64,000 bases of DNA from Streptomyces sp. NBC_00568 (GCF_026341855.1 NZ_JAPENW010000001.1:2170001-2234000); one strand, 5' to 3'. Shown: positions 9,156 to 19,295, counted from the stretch's first letter. Numbers and translations: made by a program. The notes: a model not told the origin generated them from the letters alone.

Positions 9156-10511
9156 ATGACACAGCAGGCGGTGCGCTGGACGGCGGATCAGGTGCTGGCA
9201 CTGGCGCCTGACGCCGCGTCACGCAAGGCGGGGAGCAAGCTCGGCGCGGCCGGTTCGTGGTCGGAGGCGGGCCATTCCGAGGAGGGGACGGTATGGGGAC
9301 TGTGCAGGGGAAGCGGCAGCAAGCCGTATCAGACGGTCATCGACATCGCGGACTCGACGGGTCCCGCCTACAAGTGCAGTTGTCCGAGCCGGAAGTTCCC
9401 GTGCAAGCACGCGCTGGGGCTGCTGCTGCTCTGGGCGGGTGCGGACGACGCGGTGCCGTCCGGGCAGGAGCCGGACTGGGCCGCACAGTGGATCGAGGGA
9501 AGACGCAAGCGCGCGGAGGACAGGAAGACGGCGGGCGGGGGATCTGGAGCGTCCTCGCCGGGTGATCCCGAGGCGGCGCGGCGCAGGGCGGAGCGCCGGG
9601 CCGAGCGGATCACCGCGGGGGCGGCCGAGCTGGAGCAGCGACTGGCGGACCTGCTGCGCGGCGGTCTGGCCTCCGCCGAGCGGGCGGGGTACGGGCTGTG
9701 GGAGGAGACGGCGGCCCGGATGGTCGACGCGCAGGCACCCGGTCTGGCGGCGCGCGTGCGGGAGTTGGGCGCGATCCCGTCGTCGGGGCCGGGCTGGCCG
9801 GTGCGTCTGCTGGAGGAGTGCGCGCTGCTCCACCTCCTCGACCAGGGCTGGCTGCGGCGCGAGCGGCTGCCGGACGACCTTGCCGCGACGGTCCGATCCC
9901 GCGTCGGGCTGTCCGGCTCGGCGGACGGCCCGCCGGTGCGCGACCGCTGGCTGGTTCTCTCGCAGTACGACACCGCGGACGCGCGGCTCACGACGCGCAG
10001 GATCTGGCTGTACGGCGCGGAGTCCGGCCGGACGGCACTGCTCCTCTCCTACGGCGCGGCCGGCCGGGCTCCCGAGCAGGCGCTTCCGGTGGGACTGGCC
10101 TTCGAGGCGGAGGTGTCCGCGTACCCGGGCGCCGGGCAGGTGCGGGCGGCGCTGGGCGAGCGGTTCACTCCTCCGGCGCCCGCGGCGATACGGCCGGCAG
10201 GACTGACCACGTCCGAGGCGGCCGCCCGTTACGGAGAGGCCCTGCGCGCCGACCCCTGGCTGGACTCCTACCCGGTCACTCTGGACCGGGTCGTCCCGAT
10301 CCCGGACGGCGATTCATGGCAACTCGCTGATGCGGACGGAGAGTTGGCTCTGCCGCTCACTCTTTCCTCGCGGTCCCGTCCCGATCTGTGGCGACTGGTC
10401 GCCCTGTCCGGCGGCGCCCCGGTCACGGTCTTCGGCGAGTGCGGCCACCGCGGCTTCACTCCGCTGACGGCATGGCCGCAGGGCGAGGGCGAGGCGGTTC
10501 CGCTGTGCTGA
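9156..10511 (+). CDS. SWIM zinc-finger protein
   Basis: A 451-residue soluble protein. Around residues 72-86 it carries CSCPSRKFPCKH, the C-x-C-x6-C-x-H pattern of SWIM zinc fingers, which mediate DNA or protein binding. The rest is unassigned but resembles E. coli YehQ-type proteins. The ATG at 9156 (MTQQAVRW) is 7 bases from a -10 element and has no Shine-Dalgarno sequence, consistent with leaderless translation. It is followed 82 bases later by the DUF5691 gene and is divergent from the MoxR operon. The promoter predicts induction by DNA damage independently of LexA. Confidence 0.88.
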   Translation: MTQQAVRWTADQVLALAPDAASRKAGSKLGAAGSWSEAGHSEEGTVWGLCRGSGSKPYQTVIDIADSTGPAYKCSCPSRKFPCKHALGLLLLWAGADDAVPSGQEPDWAAQWIEGRRKRAEDRKTAGGGSGASSPGDPEAARRRAERRAERITAGAAELEQRLADLLRGGLASAERAGYGLWEETAARMVDAQAPGLAARVRELGAIPSSGPGWPVRLLEECALLHLLDQGWLRRERLPDDLAATVRSRVGLSGSADGPPVRDRWLVLSQYDTADARLTTRRIWLYGAESGRTALLLSYGAAGRAPEQALPVGLAFEAEVSAYPGAGQVRAALGERFTPPAPAAIRPAGLTTSEAAARYGEALRADPWLDSYPVTLDRVVPIPDGDSWQLADADGELALPLTLSSRSRPDLWRLVALSGGAPVTVFGECGHRGFTPLTAWPQGEGEAVPLC

Positions 10512-10593
10512 CCGCCGTCACCACGCCCGGCACCCCGGCCTCCCGCCGCGGCGGTCGGCCGCCGCTGATGCCCACCGTTCGGAAAGGACGCTC

Positions 10594-12216
10594 ATGAACA
10601 CGACCTCGACCTCGGCGGGCGTGCCCGTCGGTGGCTCCTGGGAGGAGCTCGTCACCGTGGCGCTGCTCGGGACCGAGCGACGTACACCTCCGGGGCGGCA
10701 CCCGGGGCAGCAGGCTCCGGCGGCGCTGCTGGACGCGGCCGCCGTGGAGACCGTGCGACGGCGGGCCGGAGTGCGGCCGGCACGGGCGGCGGCCCGTCCG
10801 GAGCCCGCGGCGCCGGACCCCCGGACCGCGTTGCCGCCCGCCGCGGCCCGCAGACTGGCGACGCTGCTGGCGGACCGCCCCGGCACGGGCGGCGGTGGCC
10901 GCAGGGGGTCGGCGCCCGACCTCATGGAGCTGCTGCCCCAGTGGCTGACCCTGGCGAACGCGCGGGGATTCGCGGCACCCCCGGGGACCCTCCCGGCGCT
11001 CCTCGACGCGGCCCGGGGGCGCACGGACCTGCGTCCCGCGGCGCTGGCCTTCGCCGGGCCGCGGGCGCTGTGGCTGGCCCGGCTGAACCCGGAGTGGCGG
11101 TTCGCGCTGCGCTCCTCGCCCGGCGGTGGCGCGGCGCTGCCGGGGCCGGACGAGGCCGATCGCGTACAACAGCTGTGGCAGGAGGGACTGTTCGCCGAGC
11201 GGGTCGCCCTGCTGGCATCGGTTCGGGCCAAGGATGCCTCCGCCGCACGCGAGTTGCTCGTCACGACCTGGGCGACGGAGCGGGCCGAGGACCGGCTGAT
11301 GTTCCTCGACTCGCTGCGGTCCGGGCTGTGCGCCGAGGACGAACCGTTCCTCGAACGGGCTTTGGCCGACCGCAGCCGCAATGTACGGGCGACGGCGGCC
11401 GAGTTGCTGTCCGCGCTGCCGGGTTCGGCGCTCGCCGCGCGGATGGCGGACAGGGCCGGTTCGTGCGTGGCCGTCGACCGTACGCGGAGCATGCCGGTGA
11501 TCGTGGTCGAGGCACCCCACGAGTGCGACGCGGGGATGGAGCGGGACGGGATGGTGCCGAAACCCCCGGCCGGCCGGGGCGAACGGTCCTGGTGGCTGGG
11601 CCAGCTGGTCGAAGCGGCGCCGCTCGGGACCTGGCGGGAGCGGTTCGGCGGACGGTCGCCGGAAGAGATCGTGGCCCTGCCCGTGGCGGACGACTGGCAG
11701 AGGGAGCTGCATGCGGCGTGGTGCCGGGCGGCGGTGCGGCAGCGCGATCCCGGATGGTCGAGGGCGCTCCTCGGGGCACCCTCCGCACCGGAGGCCGGGG
11801 GGCCGGGGGCGGTGTCCCTGGCCGAGCGGTCCAAGCTGCTCGCGACCATGGACGCCGAGGAGCGGGCCGAGTGGGTCGCGGGGTTCATCGGTACGCACGG
11901 ACTGTCCGAGGCGTTCCAGCTGCTCGGGGTGTGCGCGGTGCCCTGGGCGGGGAGCCTCGGGCGGGCGGTGGTCGACGCGCTCGACATCGCGCGGGACGCG
12001 GGAAGTTTCCCCTGGAGCTTCAGCGGGGTGATGGGGCTGGCCGAGCGCTGCCTCGACCCTGGGGAGGCGGGTCGGCTCGACGCTCTCACCTCGGTGCCCG
12101 ACGAGTCGGAGCACGCGGTACCGGGAGCCGGCGGCTACTGGGCCGAGGCGTTCCAGCGACTCGTGACGACGTTGCGCCTGCGGGCGGCGATGGCCGCCGA
12201 GCTGTCGCCGCCATGA
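10594..12216 (+). CDS. DUF5691 family protein
   Basis: A 540-residue soluble protein beginning MNTTSTSAGVPVGGSWEELV, with GGAAAGGA 7 bases upstream. The opening WEELVTVALLGTERR and the alpha-helical, leucine- and arginine-rich repeats later on are typical of DUF5691 proteins that accompany SWIM/MoxR/VWA cassettes. No catalytic motif is visible; a helical-repeat scaffold is a reasonable guess. It is the second gene of the SWIM transcript and the downstream end of the cassette. Confidence 0.82.
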   Translation: MNTTSTSAGVPVGGSWEELVTVALLGTERRTPPGRHPGQQAPAALLDAAAVETVRRRAGVRPARAAARPEPAAPDPRTALPPAAARRLATLLADRPGTGGGGRRGSAPDLMELLPQWLTLANARGFAAPPGTLPALLDAARGRTDLRPAALAFAGPRALWLARLNPEWRFALRSSPGGGAALPGPDEADRVQQLWQEGLFAERVALLASVRAKDASAARELLVTTWATERAEDRLMFLDSLRSGLCAEDEPFLERALADRSRNVRATAAELLSALPGSALAARMADRAGSCVAVDRTRSMPVIVVEAPHECDAGMERDGMVPKPPAGRGERSWWLGQLVEAAPLGTWRERFGGRSPEEIVALPVADDWQRELHAAWCRAAVRQRDPGWSRALLGAPSAPEAGGPGAVSLAERSKLLATMDAEERAEWVAGFIGTHGLSEAFQLLGVCAVPWAGSLGRAVVDALDIARDAGSFPWSFSGVMGLAERCLDPGEAGRLDALTSVPDESEHAVPGAGGYWAEAFQRLVTTLRLRAAMAAELSPP

Positions 12217-12672
12217 GGTTCCCGGCCGACACCCGGACCCACACGGCACGACTCGGCCCACGCGGCACCTCAGCCCACCCACCCCTGGGAACGGCCGAGT
12301 ACCGCGGCCCAGGCGGCACCTCAGCCCAGGCGGCGCCTCAGCCACCCGCCCTCTGGGAACGGCCGGGCACTGCGGCTCACCCGGCAAGTCAAGCCCACCA
12401 GGCACGTCAGCCCAGGCGGCGCCTCAGCCACCCGCCCCCTGGAGGCAGCCGGGCACCGCGGCTCACCCGGCACCTCATGCCCACCAGGCACGTCGGCACG
12501 ACCCGGCACCACGGGACGGCCCGGCGCCGCGGCACGAGCCCGGCACCACGGGACGGCCCGGCGCTGCGATACAGCCCGGCACCCCACCATCCGCGCAACC
12601 GGACCACCCGGCCGGCGACGGTGGGGACACCCGGCGGTCACGCCGACGGGACGGTCACGCCGACGAGGGCGG
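12217..12672. repeat. Intergenic imperfect tandem repeats
   Basis: A 456-bp spacer between convergent genes with no credible gene. An 86-bp unit beginning CGGCGCCTCAGCCACCCGCC occurs at 12331 and again at 12417, with a decayed copy starting near 12263. A 37-bp unit containing CCCGGCACCACGGGACGGCC occurs at 12502 and 12539. Confidence 0.7.
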
Positions 12673-13089
<417 letters not shown>

Positions 13090-13890
13090 CACTGCCTCCA
13101 TGAACCGACTACATCAACCTGTACCGACGAGGACTGCCGACACATGCCTACGACCACCGACTGACGACCACCGCCGGCGACCACCGACCGGCGAGGACCG
13201 GCGACGACTACCGAGCGACAGCTGACGACTACCCACTGTTGCCCGTGGGCGTTCGTCGACCGCCAACTACTGACCATCGACACATATCGCACATTTTTTC
13301 CGCTCGCCGCACCGATGGCCCCCGGATCACCGGATGAGCCAAGCGGCACAGGCGCCCCGAGCCGTATCGGCCCGGGTAAGTGAACGAACGTTATCGCCAG
13401 CATCCCGTAACCGGCAGTTTCGCGGTGGAGACCGAGGGGGAAATCACACACTGGGACAAGTTCGCCGCGCACGGTTCCGTACCGCGGCACCGGCGCCGCA
13501 CGGAATGTGCGGCGTACGGGCCAGGCCGGAGTCGGCGCAAGAAGAGCCGCGATCAGGTGGCCGCATCACCGCGTCGTCAGCGGGACAGCGTGGTGACGGG
13601 GCACATCGGCGACGGCACGACAGCGGGGAGCAACGCCGGAAAGAGGACCGCGGGACGACGAGGGCGACTCCACGCCACGACACGATGCCGGCGCACCCAG
13701 CCCGGCGGAGCGTCGCGGATCCGGGGTCGGCGTCGTGTCCCACACCCCCCGGCGGGGCACTCCGTAGCGTCATCGGCGTCTCAGGCGCCGCGGACGCGTC
13801 GTCGGCCACCGCCGTCACCGACCTCACGGCTTTCCACTAGGGCACACGGGGGACGGAGCGGTCCTGCCGCGTGCCGACTGGAGGTCGGCC
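13090..13890. other. 800-bp region between icmB and the lipase gene
   Basis: No gene I can support. The icmB-proximal part (13140-13250) is low complexity with iterated CGACCACCG and GACGACTACC units. ACATTTTTTCC at about 13292 is unusually T-rich. A 133-codon minus-strand frame (13089-13490) abuts icmB but consists partly of these repeats. Confidence 0.5.
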
Positions 13891-14751
13891 ATGAAGGTCA
13901 CTGGGGCCGCGTCGCCCTTTCTCCTCTGTCAGCGCCTGTTTCCGACGAAGCTCGCAGGGCTCTCGGTGGCCCTCCTGAAGGCAACAGCCCTGGAGATCGC
14001 GATTCTCGCCGGGCACCTCCTCCTCTATCCCTCAGGCATCACCCAGGAACGCCGCACCGCAGCCTCACTCCCCTCACCCGACGCCGCCGCCAAGCTGCCC
14101 ACCGAGGAAAAGCCCCCGGTCGTCCTGCTGCACGGCTTCATCGACAATCGCTCCGTCTTCCTCCTGCTGCGCCGCAATCTCGCCCAGCACGGCAGGCAGC
14201 ACATCGAATCCCTCAACTACTCGCCGCTGACGTGCGACATCCGCACCGCGGCGGAGCTGCTGGGCCGGCACATCGAGGAGATCTGCGAGCGCACGGGCCA
14301 CGAGCGGGTGGACATCGTCGGGCACAGCCTCGGTGGACTGATCGCTCGTTATTACGTGCAGTGCCTCGGTGGTGACAGCCACGTCCGCACCCTCGTCACG
14401 CTCGGCACCCCGCACTCGGGCACCCGCGTCGCCCCCGTGATGAACGCGCACCCGATCGTCCGCCAGATGCGCCCCGGTTCCGCGGTGATCGAGGAACTGA
14501 CCGGGCCGGCCCCGGGTTGCCGCACGCAGTTCGTCAGCTTCTGGAGCGATCTCGACCATCTGATGGACCCGCTGGAGACGGCCTGCGTCGAGCATCCCGA
14601 CCTGCTCGCACAGAACGTCCGTGTCAGCGGAGTCGGCCATCTCGCGCTGCCCGTGCATCCGGCCGTCGCGACAGGGATTCGGCAGGCGCTCGACCTCGAG
14701 GAGCCGGGAGCCCGTACCGCCGCCCGGACCGCCGGCCTCACGGTGGCCTGA
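13891..14751 (+). CDS. Lipase/esterase, alpha/beta hydrolase
   Basis: 286 residues. The nucleophile elbow GHSLGG (catalytic Ser) and the oxyanion segment VVLLHGFIDN define an alpha/beta hydrolase of the class-2 lipase / PGAP1-like type. The likely catalytic histidine is in GVGHLALPVHP. A hydrophobic stretch near residues 20-48 (LSVALLKATALEIAILAGHLLLY) suggests a membrane anchor or uncleaved signal. The substrate cannot be inferred. Downstream is the M23 peptidase gene in the same direction, 210 bases away. Confidence 0.85.
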   Translation: MKVTGAASPFLLCQRLFPTKLAGLSVALLKATALEIAILAGHLLLYPSGITQERRTAASLPSPDAAAKLPTEEKPPVVLLHGFIDNRSVFLLLRRNLAQHGRQHIESLNYSPLTCDIRTAAELLGRHIEEICERTGHERVDIVGHSLGGLIARYYVQCLGGDSHVRTLVTLGTPHSGTRVAPVMNAHPIVRQMRPGSAVIEELTGPAPGCRTQFVSFWSDLDHLMDPLETACVEHPDLLAQNVRVSGVGHLALPVHPAVATGIRQALDLEEPGARTAARTAGLTVA

Positions 14752-14961
14752 CAGCCGCCCCGGGGGCCTCCCTGGGGCACCCTCACTTCGAACGCTTATC
14801 GAACGCCAGGCCAAAGCCTTGCCCACCCTCCCCCGAAACACGGCCGAATGCCCGTTTCCTGCGAGAGGGAAACCTGCCGAAGATTGTCGCGCCCGCATAC
14901 CGCCGGGTACAGTCACCGCACTGCTCTGCCAGCCCCTGTTGTCGAGGCGAAAGAGAAGTTG

Positions 14962-16632
14962 GTGAACGACCGTCACCCGTCGGGGATCGTGACTCCCCCG
15001 GCCCCGGCTTCCGATGCCGCCTCGGCGCTCTACGCGCCGTATGGCGCGCAAGAAGCCCAGTACGGCGACTTCACCGCGTACGGCGACTACTCCGCCACGG
15101 CCTTCGACTCCGGCGCGAACGCGGCCACCACCGGCGCCTACGCCACCACGAACTTCGACACCGATCCGCTCTTCGGCAACATGCCGGGCGGGGGCGGCGG
15201 CACCGGTTCGTACGACGCCACGCAGTGGAACTCCGGCGCCCAACAGACGCTGAACTACGACCCGTACGCGGCCCAGCACCAAGCCGCCTACGACACCGGC
15301 GCCTACGGGACGACGGCCTGGGCGACCGGCTATCAGCAGCTCGCCGACATCCCCGCGCAGCACCCGGGCCCCGATGCCTCGGGCCAGTGGGACGCGAACA
15401 CCTGGATCCAGCCCGGGCAGTCGCCCGAGGGGACCCAGCAGTGGAGCGCGCCGACGCAGGAGACGGGCGCGTACGACGCCACCCAGTGGAACAACGCCGG
15501 GGGCCAGGACGCGTACCAGGCGTACGAGCACCCGCAACCCGAGTCGTACGAACAGCATCACCCGCAGAACGAGTACGAACAGCAGCACACGCAGCCCGAG
15601 TCGTACGAGCAGCACGCGGAGCCCGAGTCGTACAACCACGAGCTCACGCAGCTCGACATGACGTACGAGCAGCAGTCCGACGCGGGGGCTCCGGTCCCCT
15701 TCGATCAGCAGGCGACCGCCACCTTCGATCAGGCCGTCCACGATCAACTCGCCTCCGAGGAGGACGAGTTCGACGACGCCGCGGACTCCGTCGACCCGGA
15801 CGACTCCTACGAGGCGTACGACGAGGGGCGCGAGACGCCGCTGCTCGACGACATGGAAGAGATCACCCCGCGCCCCGCGTCGCGGACCGCTTCCCGTTCC
15901 CGGCGCCGCAGCCCCGCGAAACGTTCCGCTCTGCTGACCGTCGCGGTGCCTTCCGCCTGCGTGATGGGGGTCGCGGGGATCGCCGCCGCCTCCGTCGGCG
16001 GGATGGGCGGGGACGACACGAAGGACACGACGGCCAGCGCCCCCGACGCGGCCTCGGTGAAGCCCTCGGCCGCCAACAACAAACTGGACACCCAGCTCAA
16101 GAGTCTCTCCGCGGGCGCGGACGACTTCGCCGACCGGGCGAGCCGTACGCAGGAACGTATCGACCTCAAGGCCCAGCAGGTGGCGGAGAAGAAGAAGGCG
16201 GCGGAGGAGGCGGCCCGCAAGGAGCGGCTGCGTCCGAAGTTCGCGCTTCCGGTGGCGCGGCAGGGCCTCAGCGCCTACTTCGGCCAGGCGGGCGTCAACT
16301 GGATGTCCGTGCACACGGGCATCGACTTCCCGGTCTCGTACGGAACACCGGTGCTGTCCGCGACCGACGGGACCGTCCGGACGCAGTGGAACAGCGCGTA
16401 CGGCAACATGATGATCGTGACCGCGATGGACGGCACCGAGACGTGGTACTGCCACCTCTCCACGTACAAGGTCCCCTCCGGCACCACCGTGAAGGCCGGT
16501 GACCAGATCGCCTTCTCCGGGAACTCCGGCAACTCGACCGGCCCGCACCTGCACTTCGAGGTCCGTCCCGCCGGCGGTTCGGCGATCGACCCGCTGCCGT
16601 GGCTGCGCAGCCACGGTCTGGACCCCACGTAG
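14962..16632 (+). CDS. Membrane-anchored M23 metallopeptidase
   Basis: About 556 residues from the GTG at 14962 (VNDRHPSGIVTPP); a TTG one codon earlier is also possible. The first roughly 300 residues are a disordered, cytoplasmic Gln/Tyr/Glu-rich region with repeated PESYEQH units. A membrane segment spans about 322-348, followed by a short Lys/Glu coiled coil (VAEKKKAAEEAARKE). The C-terminal lysostaphin-like domain has zinc ligands H451 and D455 (HTGID) and H529/H531 (HLHFE). It should cleave peptidoglycan cross-links outside the membrane. The long cytoplasmic tail may couple it to intracellular partners. Confidence 0.9.
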   Translation: MNDRHPSGIVTPPAPASDAASALYAPYGAQEAQYGDFTAYGDYSATAFDSGANAATTGAYATTNFDTDPLFGNMPGGGGGTGSYDATQWNSGAQQTLNYDPYAAQHQAAYDTGAYGTTAWATGYQQLADIPAQHPGPDASGQWDANTWIQPGQSPEGTQQWSAPTQETGAYDATQWNNAGGQDAYQAYEHPQPESYEQHHPQNEYEQQHTQPESYEQHAEPESYNHELTQLDMTYEQQSDAGAPVPFDQQATATFDQAVHDQLASEEDEFDDAADSVDPDDSYEAYDEGRETPLLDDMEEITPRPASRTASRSRRRSPAKRSALLTVAVPSACVMGVAGIAAASVGGMGGDDTKDTTASAPDAASVKPSAANNKLDTQLKSLSAGADDFADRASRTQERIDLKAQQVAEKKKAAEEAARKERLRPKFALPVARQGLSAYFGQAGVNWMSVHTGIDFPVSYGTPVLSATDGTVRTQWNSAYGNMMIVTAMDGTETWYCHLSTYKVPSGTTVKAGDQIAFSGNSGNSTGPHLHFEVRPAGGSAIDPLPWLRSHGLDPT

Positions 16633-16648
16633 CGCGTGACGCGCAACT

Positions 16649-16670
16649 CGTCGCGGCGGCGGCCGCGACG
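16649..16670. terminator. Hairpin between convergent M23 and pcrA genes
   Basis: A 9-bp stem (CGTCGCGGC and its complement) with loop GGCG, 17 bases after the M23 stop and about 110 bases past the pcrA stop. No T-tract. Confidence 0.45.
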
Positions 16671-16776
16671 GGAGAGCCGACGGCCGACTCCGGGGCCCCG
16701 GGCCGTCTTCGGACAGCCGAGGGTCCCCGCGATCCGGTCCTGTGACGGAGCCCGGTCCTGCGACCGGTCCCCCGAG

Positions 16777-19263
16777 CTACAACTTCTCCACCGGCGCGTA
16801 CCGCAGGAGCAACCGCTTCGGCTTGGGCTCTCCGAAGTCGACCGTCGCCTCCGCGTTGGCGCCCGTCCCCTTCACCCCGACGACCGTGCCGAGGCCGAAC
16901 TGGTCGTGCGTGACCCGGTCCCCGACGGCCAGCGAGACCACCTGCTTCTCGGAGACACCGCGGCGCGTGGCGAACCCGGAGGCACCCGAGGCCGCGGACC
17001 GCGAGCGCGACGAGGACAGTGACGCGGCGACACCGGAGACCGGGCCGGCCGACACGGGCGCCATCGCTCCCGTGCGCTTCCAGTCCAGATGGGTCGCCGG
17101 GATCTCCTCCAGGAAGCGGGAGGGCGGGTTGTACGAGGGCTGCCCCCAGGCACTGCGCATCGACGACCGGGTGAGGTAGAGCCGCTCCCGCGCGCGGGTG
17201 ATGCCGACGTACGCCAGGCGCCGCTCCTCCTCCAGCTCCTTGACCTGTCCGAGGGCGCGCATGTGCGGGAAGACGCCGTCCTCCATGCCCGTCAGGAAGA
17301 CCACGGGGAATTCGAGGCCCTTGGCGGTGTGCAGGGTCATCAGGGTGATGACGCCGTTGCCGTCCTCCTCGTCCGGGATCTGGTCGGAGTCGGCGACGAG
17401 CGCGACCCGCTCCAGGAACGCGGAGAGCCCGCCCGCGGTCTCGCCCTCGCCGGTCTCCTGCTCGAACTCCAGGGCCACGGAGGCGAGTTCCTGGAGGTTC
17501 TCGACCCGGGTCTCGTCCTGGGGGTCGGTCGAGTTCTGCAACTCGGAGAGATAGCCGGTGCGTTCGAGGACTGCCTGCAGGATGGTGGCCGGGCCCGCGC
17601 CGGACTCGACGATCGTACGGAGGTCCTCCATCAGCGTGTTGAACCGCTTGACCGCGTTGGTGGAGCGCGCGGCCATGCCGTAGGCCTCGTCGACCCGGCG
17701 CAGGGCCTGCGGGAAGCTGATCTTCTCGCGCTGCGACAACGCGTCGATCATCGCCTCGGCGCGGTCGCCGATACCGCGCTTGGGCACGTTCAGAATGCGG
17801 CGCATCGGGACGGAGTCCTCGGGGTTGGACAGCACCCTGAGGTACGCCAGGACGTCCCGGACCTCCTTGCGCTCGTAGAAGCGGACGCCGCCGACGACCT
17901 TGTAGGGCAGGCCGACGCGGATGAAGATCTCTTCGAAGACACGGGACTGCGCGTTCGTGCGGTAGAAGACCGCGACGTCGCCGGCCTTGGCCTCGCCCGC
18001 GTCGGTGAGACGGTCTATCTCGTCGGCGACGAACTGGGCCTCGTCGTGCTCGGTGTCCGCGACGTAACCCGTGATGTTCGAGCCCGCGCCCGCGTTGGTC
18101 CACAGGTTCTTGGGGCGGCGGGACTCGTTGCGCTCGATGACCGCGTTGGCGGCGGTCAGGATCGTCTGGGTGGAGCGGTAGTTCTGTTCGAGGAGGATCG
18201 TCGTCGCGTTCGGGTAGTCCTCCTCGAACTGGAGGATGTTGCGGATGGTCGCGCCGCGGAAGGCGTAGATCGACTGGTCTGCGTCACCCACGACGCAGAG
18301 CTCGGCGGGCGCCAGGTCGAACTCGCTGGGCGGTACGTCCACGGGGTGCTCGGAGGTGCCGACGAGCTCCCGCACGAGTGCGTACTGCGCGTGGTTCGTG
18401 TCCTGGTACTCGTCGACCAGGACGTGCCGGAAGCGGCGGCGGTAGTGCTCGGCGACGTCCGGGAAGGCGCGCAGCAGATTGACCGTGGTCATGATCAGGT
18501 CGTCGAAGTCGAGCGCGTTGGCCTCGCGCAGCCGCGACTGGTACATCGCGTACGCCTGGGCGAGGGTCTTGTCGAAGCCGTCGGCGGCCTGGGCGGCGAA
18601 GTCCTCCTCGTCGATCAGCTCGTTCTTCAGGTTCGAGATCTTGGCGCTGAACGACTTCGGCGGGAAGCGCTTGGGGTCGATGTCGAGATCACGACAGACG
18701 AGCGCCATCAGACGCTTGGAGTCGGCGGCGTCGTAGATCGAGAACGACGAGGTGAAACCGAGCCGCTTGCTCTCGCGGCGCAGGATGCGGACGCAGGCGC
18801 TGTGGAAGGTCATCACCCACATCGCGTTGGCGCGCGGGCCCACGAGCGCCTCGACGCGTTCCTTCATCTCGCCCGCGGCCTTGTTCGTGAAGGTGATCGC
18901 GAGGATCTGGCCGGGGTGGACATTGCGCTCGCCGAGCAGATGCGCGATCCGGTGGGTGAGCACACGGGTCTTGCCGGAGCCCGCGCCGGCCACGATGAGC
19001 AGCGGGGAGCCGGAGTGGACCACGGCCGCGCGCTGGTTCTCGTTCAGTCCGTCCAGCAGGGCCGCCGGGTCCACGACGGGCCGGGGCGCGCCGTCGCGGT
19101 AGTACGCGTCCCGGCTCGGCGGCGCGTCGAACTTCCCGCCGAACAGATCGTCCGGAACCGGCTCCGGTCCGTGATCGTCCTCGGGCGGCGGCGGGTGCTC
19201 GTCCTCGTGGGCCGCGGAGGGCTTGAGGTCCGCCAGGAAGCTGTCGTCAAAGAGGCTGCTCAT
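16777..19263 (-). CDS. pcrA: ATP-dependent DNA helicase PcrA/UvrD
   Basis: An 828-residue SF1A helicase with all motifs: Walker A AGAGSGKT near residue 95, motif Ia ITFTNKAAGEM, motif II DEYQDTNH near 283, motif III GDADQSIYAFRGA, motif IV LEQNYRST, and motifs V/VI TLHTAKGLEF and YVGITRARERL. It unwinds DNA 3'-5' in repair and replication-fork maintenance. The first 60 residues are an acidic, proline-rich extension common in actinobacterial PcrA. The ATG at 19263 is 9 bases from a -10 element, so the leader is very short. A damage-type promoter directly precedes it. Confidence 0.96.
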   Translation of the reverse strand: MSSLFDDSFLADLKPSAAHEDEHPPPPEDDHGPEPVPDDLFGGKFDAPPSRDAYYRDGAPRPVVDPAALLDGLNENQRAAVVHSGSPLLIVAGAGSGKTRVLTHRIAHLLGERNVHPGQILAITFTNKAAGEMKERVEALVGPRANAMWVMTFHSACVRILRRESKRLGFTSSFSIYDAADSKRLMALVCRDLDIDPKRFPPKSFSAKISNLKNELIDEEDFAAQAADGFDKTLAQAYAMYQSRLREANALDFDDLIMTTVNLLRAFPDVAEHYRRRFRHVLVDEYQDTNHAQYALVRELVGTSEHPVDVPPSEFDLAPAELCVVGDADQSIYAFRGATIRNILQFEEDYPNATTILLEQNYRSTQTILTAANAVIERNESRRPKNLWTNAGAGSNITGYVADTEHDEAQFVADEIDRLTDAGEAKAGDVAVFYRTNAQSRVFEEIFIRVGLPYKVVGGVRFYERKEVRDVLAYLRVLSNPEDSVPMRRILNVPKRGIGDRAEAMIDALSQREKISFPQALRRVDEAYGMAARSTNAVKRFNTLMEDLRTIVESGAGPATILQAVLERTGYLSELQNSTDPQDETRVENLQELASVALEFEQETGEGETAGGLSAFLERVALVADSDQIPDEEDGNGVITLMTLHTAKGLEFPVVFLTGMEDGVFPHMRALGQVKELEEERRLAYVGITRARERLYLTRSSMRSAWGQPSYNPPSRFLEEIPATHLDWKRTGAMAPVSAGPVSGVAASLSSSRSRSAASGASGFATRRGVSEKQVVSLAVGDRVTHDQFGLGTVVGVKGTGANAEATVDFGEPKPKRLLLRYAPVEKL

Positions 19264-19272
19264 CGCTCTCCG

Positions 19273-19295
19273 AGTCTAGGCCGCCCCACTGACAG
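19273..19295 (-). promoter_or_regulatory. PafBC-type DNA-damage promoter of pcrA
   Basis: Minus strand: CTGTCAGTG (19295-19287), exactly 8 bases, TAGACT (19278-19273). One mismatch from TTGTCRGTG-N8-TANNNT. uvrD-type helicases are known members of the LexA-independent damage regulon in actinobacteria, which supports the reading. Confidence 0.75.
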
